A stretch of 64,000 bases of DNA from Draconibacterium sp. GTDB lineage: Bacteria; Bacteroidota; Bacteroidia; Bacteroidales; Prolixibacteraceae. Made by a program: the position numbers and the translations under genes. Location: positions 62,001 to 126,000 of the forward strand of contig JADIYN010000001.1 of the NCBI GenBank assembly GCA_016705335.1, written 5' to 3'. The notes below the pieces were generated by a model, which saw only the letters and a program-made list of their open reading frames with translations, had not been told where the DNA came from and did not search any database. Below are positions 19,717 through 28,357 of the stretch, piece after piece (positions within the stretch are counted from its first letter, which is position 1; every line of letters starts with the position of its first letter).

Positions 19717-21015
19717 ATGAGAACAATTACAGAAATATTGAAAAAAAGAAGTTCAGAAAAAATTTAACACCCCAAAAACTAAATGGCAATTCTGTCATTA
19801 TTGCACCGGTTATATTAGTTTTCATTTTTGTATTGATTTTATCGTTTCAGGCACAGGCCCAACGCTTTTGGCTTACAACTTATGAATTTCCGTATGGCCC
19901 AAAAACCGGAATAACACTGACAAATAACAACTGCCTGTTTGTTGGGTTAGAAAACGGCGTGATTAAAAGCTGCGACGAAGGCAATCACTTTGATTTTTCT
20001 TTAAAATCTTCCGGTGTATTTTCCGTTTTTTCAACCAGGAAGGAATTGTATTGGCAGGAGGTTCAGGCAAAATCTTTATTATTGAGAGTTCAGGACAAAA
20101 CTGGGATTCCATACCCATTAATTCAGCCTATCCGGTTATTCAGTTTGCCGAAAATTCGAATGGCGAATTATTTGCCATAACATCAATCTACGACGATAGT
20201 TTAAGGAATTATGTTGGAAGCGGTGTTTTCTTTTCAGGCGATAACGGACTAAGTTGGACACCCCGAAACAACGGGCTTGGAATTTATACAAGCTGTGGAA
20301 GGATTGCTATTGATAAAAACGATCGACTGTACGTGGCAGCTTCAGACAATTATAATTCCGGCAGTGGAGGTTTGTTTATCTCAGACAATAATGGGATTGA
20401 ATGGAAACACATTGATATTACAATTGATGGTAAAAACGCGATTAATAATAATCTTCAGGTGGGAAATACATTTTGCTTATCAGTTTCGAGTGGAATGATA
20501 AATTGCTTTTTAATATTCATTATGCTAGAAATGGTGACTGGTATAGTTCAAACGAAGGTACGCGAAACGCGGCTGCAACTTACTACTCAAAGAGTAAAGG
20601 ACAAAAATGGTCTAAAGTTGATTACGGTTTAGGATTAAATACTCATTTAATAAGAACTGAACAGTTTTTTGCTGAAAATACAGAAGGTAAAATTTTTATG
20701 GTTCAATGGCTTGACGAACGCATATACTGGACTGACTCAAGTGTACTTACTTCCAGTGATCCAGGTAATGATTTGTCAGGGGAGTTACATCTTTTTCCCA
20801 ATCCGGTGAACAGAAATGAAAATTTCTCTATCAGGCTGGATAACAATTATGACGCATGCAAAGTAAATGTTTACGATAGTTTAGGGAGTAAAATATTATC
20901 AGAAACCATGCAAAATAATGTTCATTATATACAGGCGCCCGTAAATAGCGGAATTTATTATATTGAGGTTACAAATTCTAACACAAGAAAAACAGCTGCA
21001 CTTTTAGTTAAATAA
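19717..21015 (+). CDS. Secreted T9SS protein with BNR/sortilin-like propeller (frameshifted)
   Basis: Starts MRTITEILKKRSSEK. After one missing A in the run near 19757-19764 it continues into a membrane signal (VIIAPVILVFIFVLILSFQAQAQ). The body has propeller-like BNR repeats (FVGLENGVIKSCDEG, GVFFSGDNGLSWTPRNNG, GLFISDNNGIEWKHI). The C-terminus is a type A T9SS sorting domain (LHLFPNPVNRNENFSI to SGIYYIEVTNSNTRKTAALLVK), so the protein is exported and anchored or released at the cell surface. Further frame breaks lie near 20035-20055 and 20470-20485. Restored length is about 430 residues. It is first in line after the response regulator and has its own operator-promoter and terminator. Ligand or role unknown. 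Confidence 0.75.
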
Positions 21016-21107
21016 ATGCAACAATTGAGTTTTGATATAAATTCTTCATGTATTAAAAAAGTCTTTAGCCGTTATACTTCTTTCATTAAAAAAGACAATT
21101 AACTCTG

Positions 21108-21138
21108 AAAAGATGTGGTAAACAATCACATCTTTTTT
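21108..21138 (+). terminator. Rho-independent terminator
   Basis: Arms AAAAGATGTG (21108-21117) and CACATCTTTT (21127-21136) form a 10-bp perfect stem with a 9-nt loop, ending in a T tract. The stem carries the sequence ATGTG/CACAT, the operator half-site in reversed order. Confidence 0.8.
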
Positions 21139-21158
21139 CTTTTTAATACCAGCCATTT

Positions 21159-21204
21159 CACATTTCCATGCGATTGTACCCCGCCTGTATTCGGCATTAA
21201 TTTG
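21159..21204 (+). promoter_or_regulatory. Operator site D plus -7 box
   Basis: CACAT-TTCC-ATGCG (21159-21172) is followed by ATTG, a plausible -33 TTG, and after 24 nt by TTAATTTG (21197-21204). Start codon at 21234. The palindrome abuts the -33 position, the usual place for an activator contacting RNA polymerase. Confidence 0.7.
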
Positions 21205-21233
21205 CTTTAGTTCAATTTTAAATTATTACAGCA

Positions 21234-22574
21234 ATGAAAACAAAATTTACAGCAATTACAACGTTTGTTCTTTTCGCATTAGGAATCGCTGCCAATGCAG
21301 AACGAACAAAATCTGAAATCGGGAGACAGTACTTTATAGCAGCGAAGAAAGGTTTACAGGGCATCAGTAAAACCAAGGGTGAGTTTAAACATCTTTATGT
21401 TAGCGGAAACCAGTTATCGGTTCCCGGCTACAGCGAAGATTTTTCGTGGGATGAAGATTTAAACGACTGGCATCATGATTCGAACACAACTTATACCTAC
21501 GACGATGCCGGAAGGTTAACCGAAGAAATTGCACAGGAGGCAGAAACTGATATTTATCTCACACGAATTTCTTATGCCTACGACATACCCGGAAACATCA
21601 CCGAAGAAGTTTCATATGTCATGGGATTTGATGAATGGACACCTGTTTCCGGAGACAAATCGGTTTACATGATTAACGATGACAGTCAGTTTAGCGGGGT
21701 AATTAAACAAACCCTGGAAAATGGCAGTTGGGTAAACACAACCAAAATTGTTTATGTCCTGAATTCATATGCTATTCCAATAGGCATACTAACATACAAC
21801 TGGGACGGAAACGATTGGATGCTTTACAGCAAAACGATGAATATTACCTGGGCCGACTGGTCAACCAGGGAATTAGCCGCTTATACAATACAATACTGGC
21901 ATAACCAGGATTGGTTAAATGGAGAGCGGTATTCCTCTCAATATGATGGAGAAAATTACACCGCAACAAACGAAATCTGGGAAAATGGTGCGTGGGTAAA
22001 CAGTACAAGAGAAACCTATTCGATAACCGAAATTCAGGAAGAATTAATTCTGGAAAACTGGACAGAACAGGGCTGGGAAAAAAGTGAAAAATACCAGGGC
22101 ACATTTGATTATTATGGCAATCCAACCGGAATGTTTTACAGCTCGTGGTATGAAACCGGATGGGAACTGGACATGGAACTCTTTTTCGATCTTTTGTACA
22201 ACGAATCAAATGATGTTACTGAAATGGTATTCCGTTACCGTGACCCCGAACTTTCGGAGCCGGTAAACATTTCAAAATACATATACAGCAGTTTCCTGCA
22301 TTTTACAACCGATGTGCCGGAAATAAGTGTTCTGAACAACGTGAAAGTTTTTCCCAATCCGGTAAGTTCCACTTTTACTGTTCAAATCGATGAAAACAAA
22401 ATCACCAATTACCAGGTAACTATCTTAACCGCTGCTGGTCAGACTGTTTTTAGCAATAGCTACTCAAATCCTTTCATCTCAATAAATACAGAAAAATTTG
22501 CTCCCGGAATGTATTTACTAAATATAGAAACTGACGACGGAAAAATACACAACAGTAAATTATTGAAGCAATAA
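21234..22574 (+). CDS. Secreted T9SS repeat protein, paralogue 1
   Basis: 446 residues with signal peptide MKTKFTAITTFVLFALGIAANA. The body consists of roughly eight imperfect repeats with the pattern W-x(3-5)-W-x(6-9)-Y, starting with an RHS-like TYTYDDAGRLTEE and continuing through WVNTTKIVYVLN, WMLYSKTMNI, WLNGERYSSQYDGENY and WVNSTRETYS. A type A T9SS sorting domain closes it (VKVFPNPVSSTFTVQID ... GMYLLNIETDDGKIHNSKLLKQ). A surface-exposed or released beta-repeat protein is likely; I know of no assigned function. It is a tandem duplicate of the gene at 22756, including the flanking promoter and terminator-like segments. The frame is intact. Confidence 0.75.
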   Translation: MKTKFTAITTFVLFALGIAANAERTKSEIGRQYFIAAKKGLQGISKTKGEFKHLYVSGNQLSVPGYSEDFSWDEDLNDWHHDSNTTYTYDDAGRLTEEIAQEAETDIYLTRISYAYDIPGNITEEVSYVMGFDEWTPVSGDKSVYMINDDSQFSGVIKQTLENGSWVNTTKIVYVLNSYAIPIGILTYNWDGNDWMLYSKTMNITWADWSTRELAAYTIQYWHNQDWLNGERYSSQYDGENYTATNEIWENGAWVNSTRETYSITEIQEELILENWTEQGWEKSEKYQGTFDYYGNPTGMFYSSWYETGWELDMELFFDLLYNESNDVTEMVFRYRDPELSEPVNISKYIYSSFLHFTTDVPEISVLNNVKVFPNPVSSTFTVQIDENKITNYQVTILTAAGQTVFSNSYSNPFISINTEKFAPGMYLLNIETDDGKIHNSKLLKQ

Positions 22575-22627
22575 AAACAATTTCAGAAACAACAAAAATA
22601 TGAATTAATAAAAGACAATGTATTCTG

Positions 22628-22658
22628 AAAAGATGTGATTGTTTATCACATCTTTTTT
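22628..22658 (+). terminator. Rho-independent terminator
   Basis: Arms AAAAGATGTGAT (22628-22639) and ATCACATCTTTT (22645-22656) form a perfect 12-bp stem with loop TGTTT and a following T tract. It is a near-copy of the terminator at 21108, carried along in the tandem duplication. Confidence 0.85.
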
Positions 22659-22678
22659 ATTTTATGCACCAACCATTT

Positions 22679-22724
22679 CACATTTTCATGCGATTGTCCG
22701 GGGTTGCAAATCGACGTTACTTTG
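22679..22724 (+). promoter_or_regulatory. Operator site E plus -7 box
   Basis: CACAT-TTTC-ATGCG (22679-22692), then ATTG and, after 24 nt, TTACTTTG (22717-22724). Start codon at 22756. It shares CCATTTCACATTT and ATGCGATTGT with site D; the rest of the spacer differs. Confidence 0.7.
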
Positions 22725-22755
22725 CTAACAGTTAATCATTTAAAAAATTTAAATA

Positions 22756-24102
22756 ATGAAAACAAAATTTACAACAATTACAATGTTTGTTCTTTTCATT
22801 TCAGTAATCGCTGCCAATGCAGAACAAACAAAATCTGAAATCGGGAAATCGTATTTTTTAGATGCGAAGAAAGCTTTGCTGTCAAATCCTAAAAATACAG
22901 ACAAGTTTAAACATCTTTCATTTACTGAAAATCAATTATCAGTACCGGGGTTTAGCGAAGACTATACATGGAATGAGGAATTAAACGACTGGCAACATGT
23001 GTCGAACTCCACTCATACCTACAACAATTCAGGCAGGTTAGTTGATGAAGTGTTACATGAACCAGAAACCGGCATGATTATCTCTCGAATTGGTTATGCA
23101 TATGACTTGTCCGGAAATAACACAATTACCGAAGAGTTTGCATACGATGCAGATATCAATCGGTATCATATTATAAATGGAGAATGGATTGATTACAGCC
23201 GCAATTCGCAGGGTCAGATTATCGGGTACATAGAAAAAGTTGTGGAAAATGGAGAGTGGTTAAACAAAACAAAGATTGAGTATATACTGGACCAAAACAA
23301 TATTCCAATCCTGTGGCGCACCTACCATTGGGTTGGATACAATTGGATTCTACACAGCAGAACAGGTCTACTTACCTGGGCCGACTGGCCAAACCGCGAG
23401 CTGGCTGCCTACACAATGCAATACTGGCAGGATGGCAACTGGGTGAATGCTGAACGGTATTCAAAACAAAATGATGGTGACAGCTACACCTCAACAACAG
23501 AAATCTGGGAAAATGAACAATGGGTAAACAGTGCAAGAGAAACGTATTCGCTAACCATCAATGAAGAAGAGTTAATTATGGAAAACTGGACAGCACAGGG
23601 ATGGCAGAACACAGAAAAATACCAGGGCACATTCGATGAATATGGGAATCCAACCGGAATGAAATACAGCTCTTGGTACGACACCGGCTGGGAAATTGAA
23701 ATGGTTCTCTTTTTAGACCTGACCTACACCGGATCGAATGATGTTGTGGAAATGGTTGTTCGCCATTGGGATCCATCGTTAGTTGAACCTGTAAACCTTT
23801 CAAAATATATTTACAGTAACTTTTTGCATTTTACAACCGATGTTCCTGAAGTAAGTGTTCTAAACAACGTGAAAGTTTTCCCCAACCCGGTAAGCAGCAC
23901 TTTCACTATTCAAATCGACGAAAATGCAAATGCAAATTACCAGGTGAACATTGTCAACCTTGCCGGGCAGACTGTTTTTAGTAACAGTTACTCAAATCCT
24001 TCCATCTCAGTAAATACCGAAAATTTTACCACAGGAATGTATTTGCTGAATATAAAAACTGACGACGGAAAAATACACAACAGTAAATTATTGAAGCAAT
24101 AA
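22756..24102 (+). CDS. Secreted T9SS repeat protein, paralogue 2
   Basis: 448 residues, collinear with the preceding paralogue. It has signal peptide MKTKFTTITMFVLFISVIAANA, the same opening (KSEIGKSYFLDAKKAL ... NQLSVPGFSEDYTW) and the same W/Y repeats (WLNKTKIEYILD, WILHSRTGLLTWADWPNREL, WVNAERYSKQNDG). The sorting domain is almost identical (VKVFPNPVSSTFTIQID ... DDGKIHNSKLLKQ). Divergence is concentrated in the middle repeats, suggesting ligand variation. No terminator follows; the hemerythrin-like gene begins 39 bp downstream, so the two are likely co-transcribed from the site E promoter. Confidence 0.75.
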   Translation: MKTKFTTITMFVLFISVIAANAEQTKSEIGKSYFLDAKKALLSNPKNTDKFKHLSFTENQLSVPGFSEDYTWNEELNDWQHVSNSTHTYNNSGRLVDEVLHEPETGMIISRIGYAYDLSGNNTITEEFAYDADINRYHIINGEWIDYSRNSQGQIIGYIEKVVENGEWLNKTKIEYILDQNNIPILWRTYHWVGYNWILHSRTGLLTWADWPNRELAAYTMQYWQDGNWVNAERYSKQNDGDSYTSTTEIWENEQWVNSARETYSLTINEEELIMENWTAQGWQNTEKYQGTFDEYGNPTGMKYSSWYDTGWEIEMVLFLDLTYTGSNDVVEMVVRHWDPSLVEPVNLSKYIYSNFLHFTTDVPEVSVLNNVKVFPNPVSSTFTIQIDENANANYQVNIVNLAGQTVFSNSYSNPSISVNTENFTTGMYLLNIKTDDGKIHNSKLLKQ

Positions 24103-24141
24103 AACAATTTCAGAAACAGAAACAAAAAAACATTATTTATT

Positions 24142-24810
24142 ATGGAAACAATCAGAATTTTTGCGGCACCTCATAAGGCGCTCAGAAAAACAATGTCAGC
24201 ATTTTTAGTATTGGCCGGACAAACCAATTTTAAAAACGAAAAGGCAGTTGAAAAACTCAAAAATACAGGTAACGAAATGTTTTTTCTCTTGACTTCTCAT
24301 GCCGAAACCGAAGACAAGATTGTACTGAATGCGCTGGAAATGAAACTTCCCGGAGCATCAGAACATGACAAAAACGACCACATCAAAATCCATGAATTAC
24401 AACATAAACTCGAAGTTCAGTTAAACCGCTTAAATACATCGGTTTCCGAAAATGAAGCGCATGATTTCTATCTTGGTTTTGCATCTTTTTTCAGTCTTTA
24501 TCTTGAACATATCGATGAGGAAGAAACAGTTACTCAAAAGCTGATTTGGGAGAATTTCTCAACCGAAGAACAATTGGCTATTCGCACATCGATTGTTGCA
24601 AAAATGAAACCTGAAACCTACGCAATCTGGCTCAGGCACATAATTCCGGCTCAAAATGAAACAGAAAACCTGATGATGCTTGGTGCAATTCTCAGAAATA
24701 TGCTTTCTGAAAATTTCGAAACACTTCTCGAAAATCTGGAACGGAACATGTCAGAAGAGGATTTTTTGAATATAAAAATTCGGGCGTTTGAACTTAGCAA
24801 TCAGAATTAA
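24142..24810 (+). CDS. Hemerythrin-like HHE domain protein
   Basis: 222-residue, all-helical cytoplasmic protein. Candidate iron ligands have the hemerythrin spacing: HKALRKTM (about residue 11), HAETEDKIV (H/E, about residues 53-56), DHIKIHELQH (about 82-90) and LYLEHIDEEE (H/E, about 128-132). Such proteins bind O2 or NO, or act in di-iron repair. There is no signal peptide. It sits between the second T9SS repeat gene and a CPBP protease and probably belongs to the site E operon. The exact ligand set cannot be proved by eye. Confidence 0.75.
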   Translation: METIRIFAAPHKALRKTMSAFLVLAGQTNFKNEKAVEKLKNTGNEMFFLLTSHAETEDKIVLNALEMKLPGASEHDKNDHIKIHELQHKLEVQLNRLNTSVSENEAHDFYLGFASFFSLYLEHIDEEETVTQKLIWENFSTEEQLAIRTSIVAKMKPETYAIWLRHIIPAQNETENLMMLGAILRNMLSENFETLLENLERNMSEEDFLNIKIRAFELSNQN

Positions 24811-24825
24811 TTTACCCAAACTGAA

Positions 24826-25695
24826 ATGAAAATAACGGTTCAAAAACGAATTTACATTTACATCATCTTATTGATAATTTTTACAGGAGTTGTTCATGCC
24901 TTAAAAGGTTTTACCAAAAATCAAAACATGGCATCCATGCTTATAATGTGGACTCCGGGGCTTGCAGCTTTGCTTGTAAGTTTGTTTACCAAACGTTCCC
25001 TTAAACTTATCGGGTGGAAATTTTCATTAAAATGGATTTCCATTGGCTGGTTATTTCCGGTTGTTTACGCAACAGTTGCATATTCTGCCATTTGGATTTT
25101 GGGTTTGGGCGATGTTCCCAGTCCAACTTTTCTTGAAAGAGCAAGACTTACTTTGGGAATAGATTCTGATTCGGATACATTGATTATTGTTTCGGCGTTC
25201 TTTTATATCACAATAATTAATGTTATTCCGTCAGCTTTCATGGCACTGGGTGAAGAAATTGGCTGGCGTGGCTTTCTTGTTCCCGAATTGTCGGAATGGG
25301 TTGGGTTGAAAAAAGCCGGTTTAATTAGCGGGATAATTTGGGGAACCTGGCATTTACCGGGGATTTTGTTCGGAAACTATGGCCAAACCGGAACTCCATT
25401 GTGGTTCAGACTGGCTTGCTTTTCAATCCTTGTGATTTCAACAGGGGTTTTGCTTGCCTGGCTTCGAATGAAATCGGGAAGTATCTGGCCGGTAGTTATT
25501 TTTCATGCCACACATAATGGTGTTATTCAAATGTTTTTTAACCGCATAACTGTTGATACCGGCAAAACAGCATATTTTACTGGAGAGTTTGGTTTTGCAT
25601 TGGTTCCGGTTTTGATTTTACTTGCAATCTTTTGTTTCAGAAACATGGATTATGTAAGAGTTAAAACAATATACCGAGGCCCGGTACTTTCTTAA
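24826..25695 (+). CDS. CPBP family intramembrane glutamic endopeptidase
   Basis: 289-residue membrane protein with about eight hydrophobic segments. The CPBP/Rce1-like catalytic motifs are present: EEIGWRGFL (EExxxR), HLPGILFG (His of motif 2) and VIFHATHNG (His of motif 3). Family members process prenylated or bacteriocin-like peptides, or act in immunity and signalling; the substrate here is unknown. It follows the hemerythrin-like gene by 15 bp and ends 10 bp before a terminator, so it closes the site E operon. The frame is intact. Confidence 0.88.
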   Translation: MKITVQKRIYIYIILLIIFTGVVHALKGFTKNQNMASMLIMWTPGLAALLVSLFTKRSLKLIGWKFSLKWISIGWLFPVVYATVAYSAIWILGLGDVPSPTFLERARLTLGIDSDSDTLIIVSAFFYITIINVIPSAFMALGEEIGWRGFLVPELSEWVGLKKAGLISGIIWGTWHLPGILFGNYGQTGTPLWFRLACFSILVISTGVLLAWLRMKSGSIWPVVIFHATHNGVIQMFFNRITVDTGKTAYFTGEFGFALVPVLILLAIFCFRNMDYVRVKTIYRGPVLS

Positions 25696-25705
25696 TAATA
25701 CATTC

Positions 25706-25730
25706 ATGTGAAACCAAATCACATTTTTTT
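25706..25730 (+). terminator. Terminator after the CPBP gene
   Basis: ATGTGA (25706-25711), loop AACCAAA, TCACAT (25719-25724), then six or more T. The stem again consists of the ATGTG/CACAT half-sites seen in the operators, in everted order. Confidence 0.7.
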
Positions 25731-25751
25731 AATCACTTATTTACTCATTTT

Positions 25752-25797
25752 CACATATCTGTGCGATTTTACAACTCACTGGTAATGTTGAACTTTG
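25752..25797 (+). promoter_or_regulatory. Operator site F plus -7 box
   Basis: CACAT-ATCT-GTGCG (25752-25765; one mismatch to ATGYG), followed after 24 nt by GAACTTTG (25790-25797). Spacing is identical to sites B-E. Start codon at 25815. Confidence 0.62.
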
Positions 25798-25814
25798 TAT
25801 CAAACAAAAGCAAA

Positions 25815-26492
25815 ATGAAAACAATAGAAACAGAAACAGGAAAACAAAAATTTGCTCCCGGTTTAAAACCGGACCGGGACAAATTTTTAAATCACCGTCA
25901 GGAAAAATTTCTAATGATTGTATTTCTCCTGATACTTCTTTTACAAATTACTGCAAAAGTAAATGCAATAAAAAACGGTTTGCAATACGCTGTATCATCG
26001 GGCATACATTCAATTTATGCACCTATTGAAAATTTGAAATGGGAAAATCCGGCTTTTGCAGTTTCCGCAGGAATCAACAGGATGTTGGGTGAAAAACAAT
26101 TTTTTTCAGTCGGATTTCAGGCAGAATTTGCCCCACAAACCTACCAGGGAAATGCAACAAGTCTGCAATTGCTGGGTCAATTTACACCTGTTATTTTTAA
26201 AAATGTGGAACTTGGAATTGGTATGGGAGCAGGCTACAGATTTTCAGAATATCCATCGAAAACTTATAAGTGGAGCGAAAATACCTGGGAAAACGGAAAA
26301 AAGTTTAAAGGAATGGTTCAGATACCTGTTCAGCTAAGTGCCGGATTTCGCGAAATTCAATTTTCATCGCTTGGCGTAACTCCTTTTATTGCTTACCAAT
26401 TAAAAGCATTGTTTGGTTATAATCCCGATTTTGATCCGCTTCCTGATTCCAACGTTATGTTCGGATTCAAATTTCATTTTAACAGAAATTAA
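25815..26492 (+). CDS. Putative outer-membrane beta-barrel protein
   Basis: About 225 residues. I chose the ATG at 25815 because the upstream in-frame codons lie inside the promoter. An unusually long, charged N-terminus (about 36 residues) precedes a hydrophobic export segment (FLMIVFLLILLLQITAKVNA). The rest shows alternating beta-strand patterns typical of small OM barrels (GLQYAVSSGIHSIYAP, AVSAGINRMLG, FFSVGFQAEFAPQTY, VELGIGMGAGYRFSEY, VMFGFKFHFNRN), ending in an aromatic/Asn C-terminal strand. No named family recognised. It is the first gene downstream of site F, 12 bp before a serine hydrolase, so a two-gene unit is likely. Confidence 0.6.
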   Translation: MKTIETETGKQKFAPGLKPDRDKFLNHRQEKFLMIVFLLILLLQITAKVNAIKNGLQYAVSSGIHSIYAPIENLKWENPAFAVSAGINRMLGEKQFFSVGFQAEFAPQTYQGNATSLQLLGQFTPVIFKNVELGIGMGAGYRFSEYPSKTYKWSENTWENGKKFKGMVQIPVQLSAGFREIQFSSLGVTPFIAYQLKALFGYNPDFDPLPDSNVMFGFKFHFNRN

Positions 26493-26504
26493 AACAAAAA
26501 AGTT

Positions 26505-27704
26505 ATGAGAAAATTACACTATTTAATAATTGCACTGTCAATTCTGTGTTCTGCCAGTTCGTGCAACCAGATTTTACCTGACATGGATTATCAGCCCGGA
26601 AACGATGACCTGGTATCAAATCCAAATCATCCGATGAAAGATTCTCTTCAGTTTCTTGTTAACAAGTATATAGCAGATGGAATTCCCGGTGCCCAGGTTG
26701 TAGTTAAAAACAATGATGGCTGGCTGCATGTAACCGGAGGTTATGCCAAAATCGAAACTAAAGAACAATTTCGTTCAGGTGGAACTTCGTTGTTATTCAG
26801 CATCACAAAAACCTACACTGCAACTCTTGTAATGAAACAGATTGAAGCAAATAAGATCAATCCTGATGAATTAATAGGGGAATATCTTCCCGGGAATATT
26901 CTAAACAAAATTTCAGGCCATGAAAAAATTACGGTAAGAATGTTGTTAAATCACACTTCGGGAATAGTAAATTTAACTGAACTCCCTGAATTTGTTGTAG
27001 GGCAACTAAACGACCCGTTGAACCAGCCGACTGTTGAAGAGCGATTAAAAATGCTTGATGGCAAACCGCTTGTATTCGAACCTGGAACCGATTTTTTATA
27101 TTCAAATTCAAATTATCTTCTCCTGCAGTTTATTCTTGAAAATGTCAGCGGGAAAAGTTACTGGCAGTTGCTGAACAAACAAATTCTTGAACCGCTGAAT
27201 TTAACGCATACATTGCATGGATTGTCTGGTGAGCAAACGGTTAACCTGGGTTTTCCGAACTACTATTTCGACAGGCATGCAAATGAGCAGCTTGAAAATA
27301 TAACAGAATGGAACGGCGCACTGGCAAATGCATGCGATTCATATGGTGCTTTGGCCGCAACACCTGAAAATGTAATCCGATTTTATGAAACACTGCTTGG
27401 TGGAGAGTTAATTTCTGACAGTTCTCTCGAAGAAATGCAAACATGGGTTAAAGGAATAAACTCAACTGAACCTGAATATGGCGAAGGCTTTGAATATTGG
27501 CAGTTTAATCCCGGATCCACTCCACAGTTCGGGCACGAAGGCGACGGAATGGGATGTTCAACACAAATTTTTTATGTACCTGATAATGACACTTACCTGT
27601 ATCTAAATATAAACGCAGGCAGACAATTATTTGGTCCGTATCTGTTTAAAATTACCGATCTCAAACGGGATTTATGCCGCTACGTTGCAAACTGGCAGGA
27701 ATAG
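26505..27704 (+). CDS. Serine hydrolase, beta-lactamase/D-Ala-D-Ala carboxypeptidase family, lipoprotein
   Basis: 399 residues with a lipoprotein signal (LSILCSASSCNQ). Class C beta-lactamase-like fold: nucleophile SxxK in LLFSITKTYTA, YxN in YSNSNY and the third motif HxG in FGHEGDG. It also carries the common PGAQVVV and LLNHTSG signatures. Likely substrates are peptidoglycan peptides or D-amino-acid esters; specificity cannot be told. It is translationally close to the barrel gene upstream and so is probably under site F control. The frame is intact. Confidence 0.88.
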   Translation: MRKLHYLIIALSILCSASSCNQILPDMDYQPGNDDLVSNPNHPMKDSLQFLVNKYIADGIPGAQVVVKNNDGWLHVTGGYAKIETKEQFRSGGTSLLFSITKTYTATLVMKQIEANKINPDELIGEYLPGNILNKISGHEKITVRMLLNHTSGIVNLTELPEFVVGQLNDPLNQPTVEERLKMLDGKPLVFEPGTDFLYSNSNYLLLQFILENVSGKSYWQLLNKQILEPLNLTHTLHGLSGEQTVNLGFPNYYFDRHANEQLENITEWNGALANACDSYGALAATPENVIRFYETLLGGELISDSSLEEMQTWVKGINSTEPEYGEGFEYWQFNPGSTPQFGHEGDGMGCSTQIFYVPDNDTYLYLNINAGRQLFGPYLFKITDLKRDLCRYVANWQE

Positions 27705-27790
27705 AAAATAAGGCTGGGATGAATTTCGGGCAGGGTAAAAACTGACTTTATTTCGAAATACAGATTTATTAATTTTTAAAACTACAAATC

Positions 27791-28357
27791 ATGAAAACAA
27801 CGTATTTTATTTTAATTGTTTTTGCAACTTTTATAGTTGCCTGTACTCCAAAATCAAAAGAACCGCTTAAAACAACAGAAATTTCACTTGCTGATCAGAT
27901 TGCGATGGGTGAACAACTTGTTACAGTTTTAGGCTGCAATGATTGTCACTCTCCGAAAGTAATGACAGCACATGGACCGGCTCCCGATTCATTGCGGCTG
28001 CTTTCAGGTCACCCGGCAAATGAAGTACTGGCCGCGTATGACAAAGAAATTCTGAAATCGTATGTTTTGTTTAATATGAATAGCACAGCAACAACCGGTC
28101 CGTGGGGGACTTCTTTTGCAGCCAATTTAACACCCGATCCAACCGGAATTGGAAGCTGGACAGAAGAACAGTTTCTGCGGGCAATGAAGGAAGGAAAATG
28201 GAAAGGGCTTGAAAACAGCAGAAATTTATTGCCGCCAATGCCATGGCAAGGTTACAGTCAAATGCCCGACGAGGATTTGAAAGCCATTTTTGCATATCTG
28301 AAAAGCATAAAACCTGTTAGTAATCCTGTTCCGATGGCAATTCCTCCAGCACTGTAA
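27791..28357 (+). CDS. Monoheme c-type cytochrome lipoprotein
   Basis: 188 residues, lipoprotein signal ending IVACTPK. The heme attachment motif CNDCH lies at about residues 50-54. The distal Met ligand is probably in LPPMPWQGYSQMPDEDL, followed by the cytochrome c C-terminal helix DLKAIFAYLKSIKP. It is a periplasmic electron carrier or the electron-transfer domain of a dehydrogenase. It stands alone, 86 bp after the serine hydrolase, with no obvious partner oxidase nearby. The heme pathway encoded at 47.5-58.7 kb would supply its cofactor. Confidence 0.85.
   Translation: MKTTYFILIVFATFIVACTPKSKEPLKTTEISLADQIAMGEQLVTVLGCNDCHSPKVMTAHGPAPDSLRLLSGHPANEVLAAYDKEILKSYVLFNMNSTATTGPWGTSFAANLTPDPTGIGSWTEEQFLRAMKEGKWKGLENSRNLLPPMPWQGYSQMPDEDLKAIFAYLKSIKPVSNPVPMAIPPAL

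Larger units (their letters stand above)
21098..24120 (+). repeat. Tandem duplication of a promoter-gene unit
   Basis: Two units of about 1.5 kb lie head to tail. Each unit starts with the terminator-like gacaat...ctgaaaagatgtg segment, then the CCATTTCACATTT operator, then the T9SS repeat gene, and each gene is followed by aaaacaatttcagaaac. The units have diverged, so this is an old duplication and not an assembly duplication. Confidence 0.75.
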
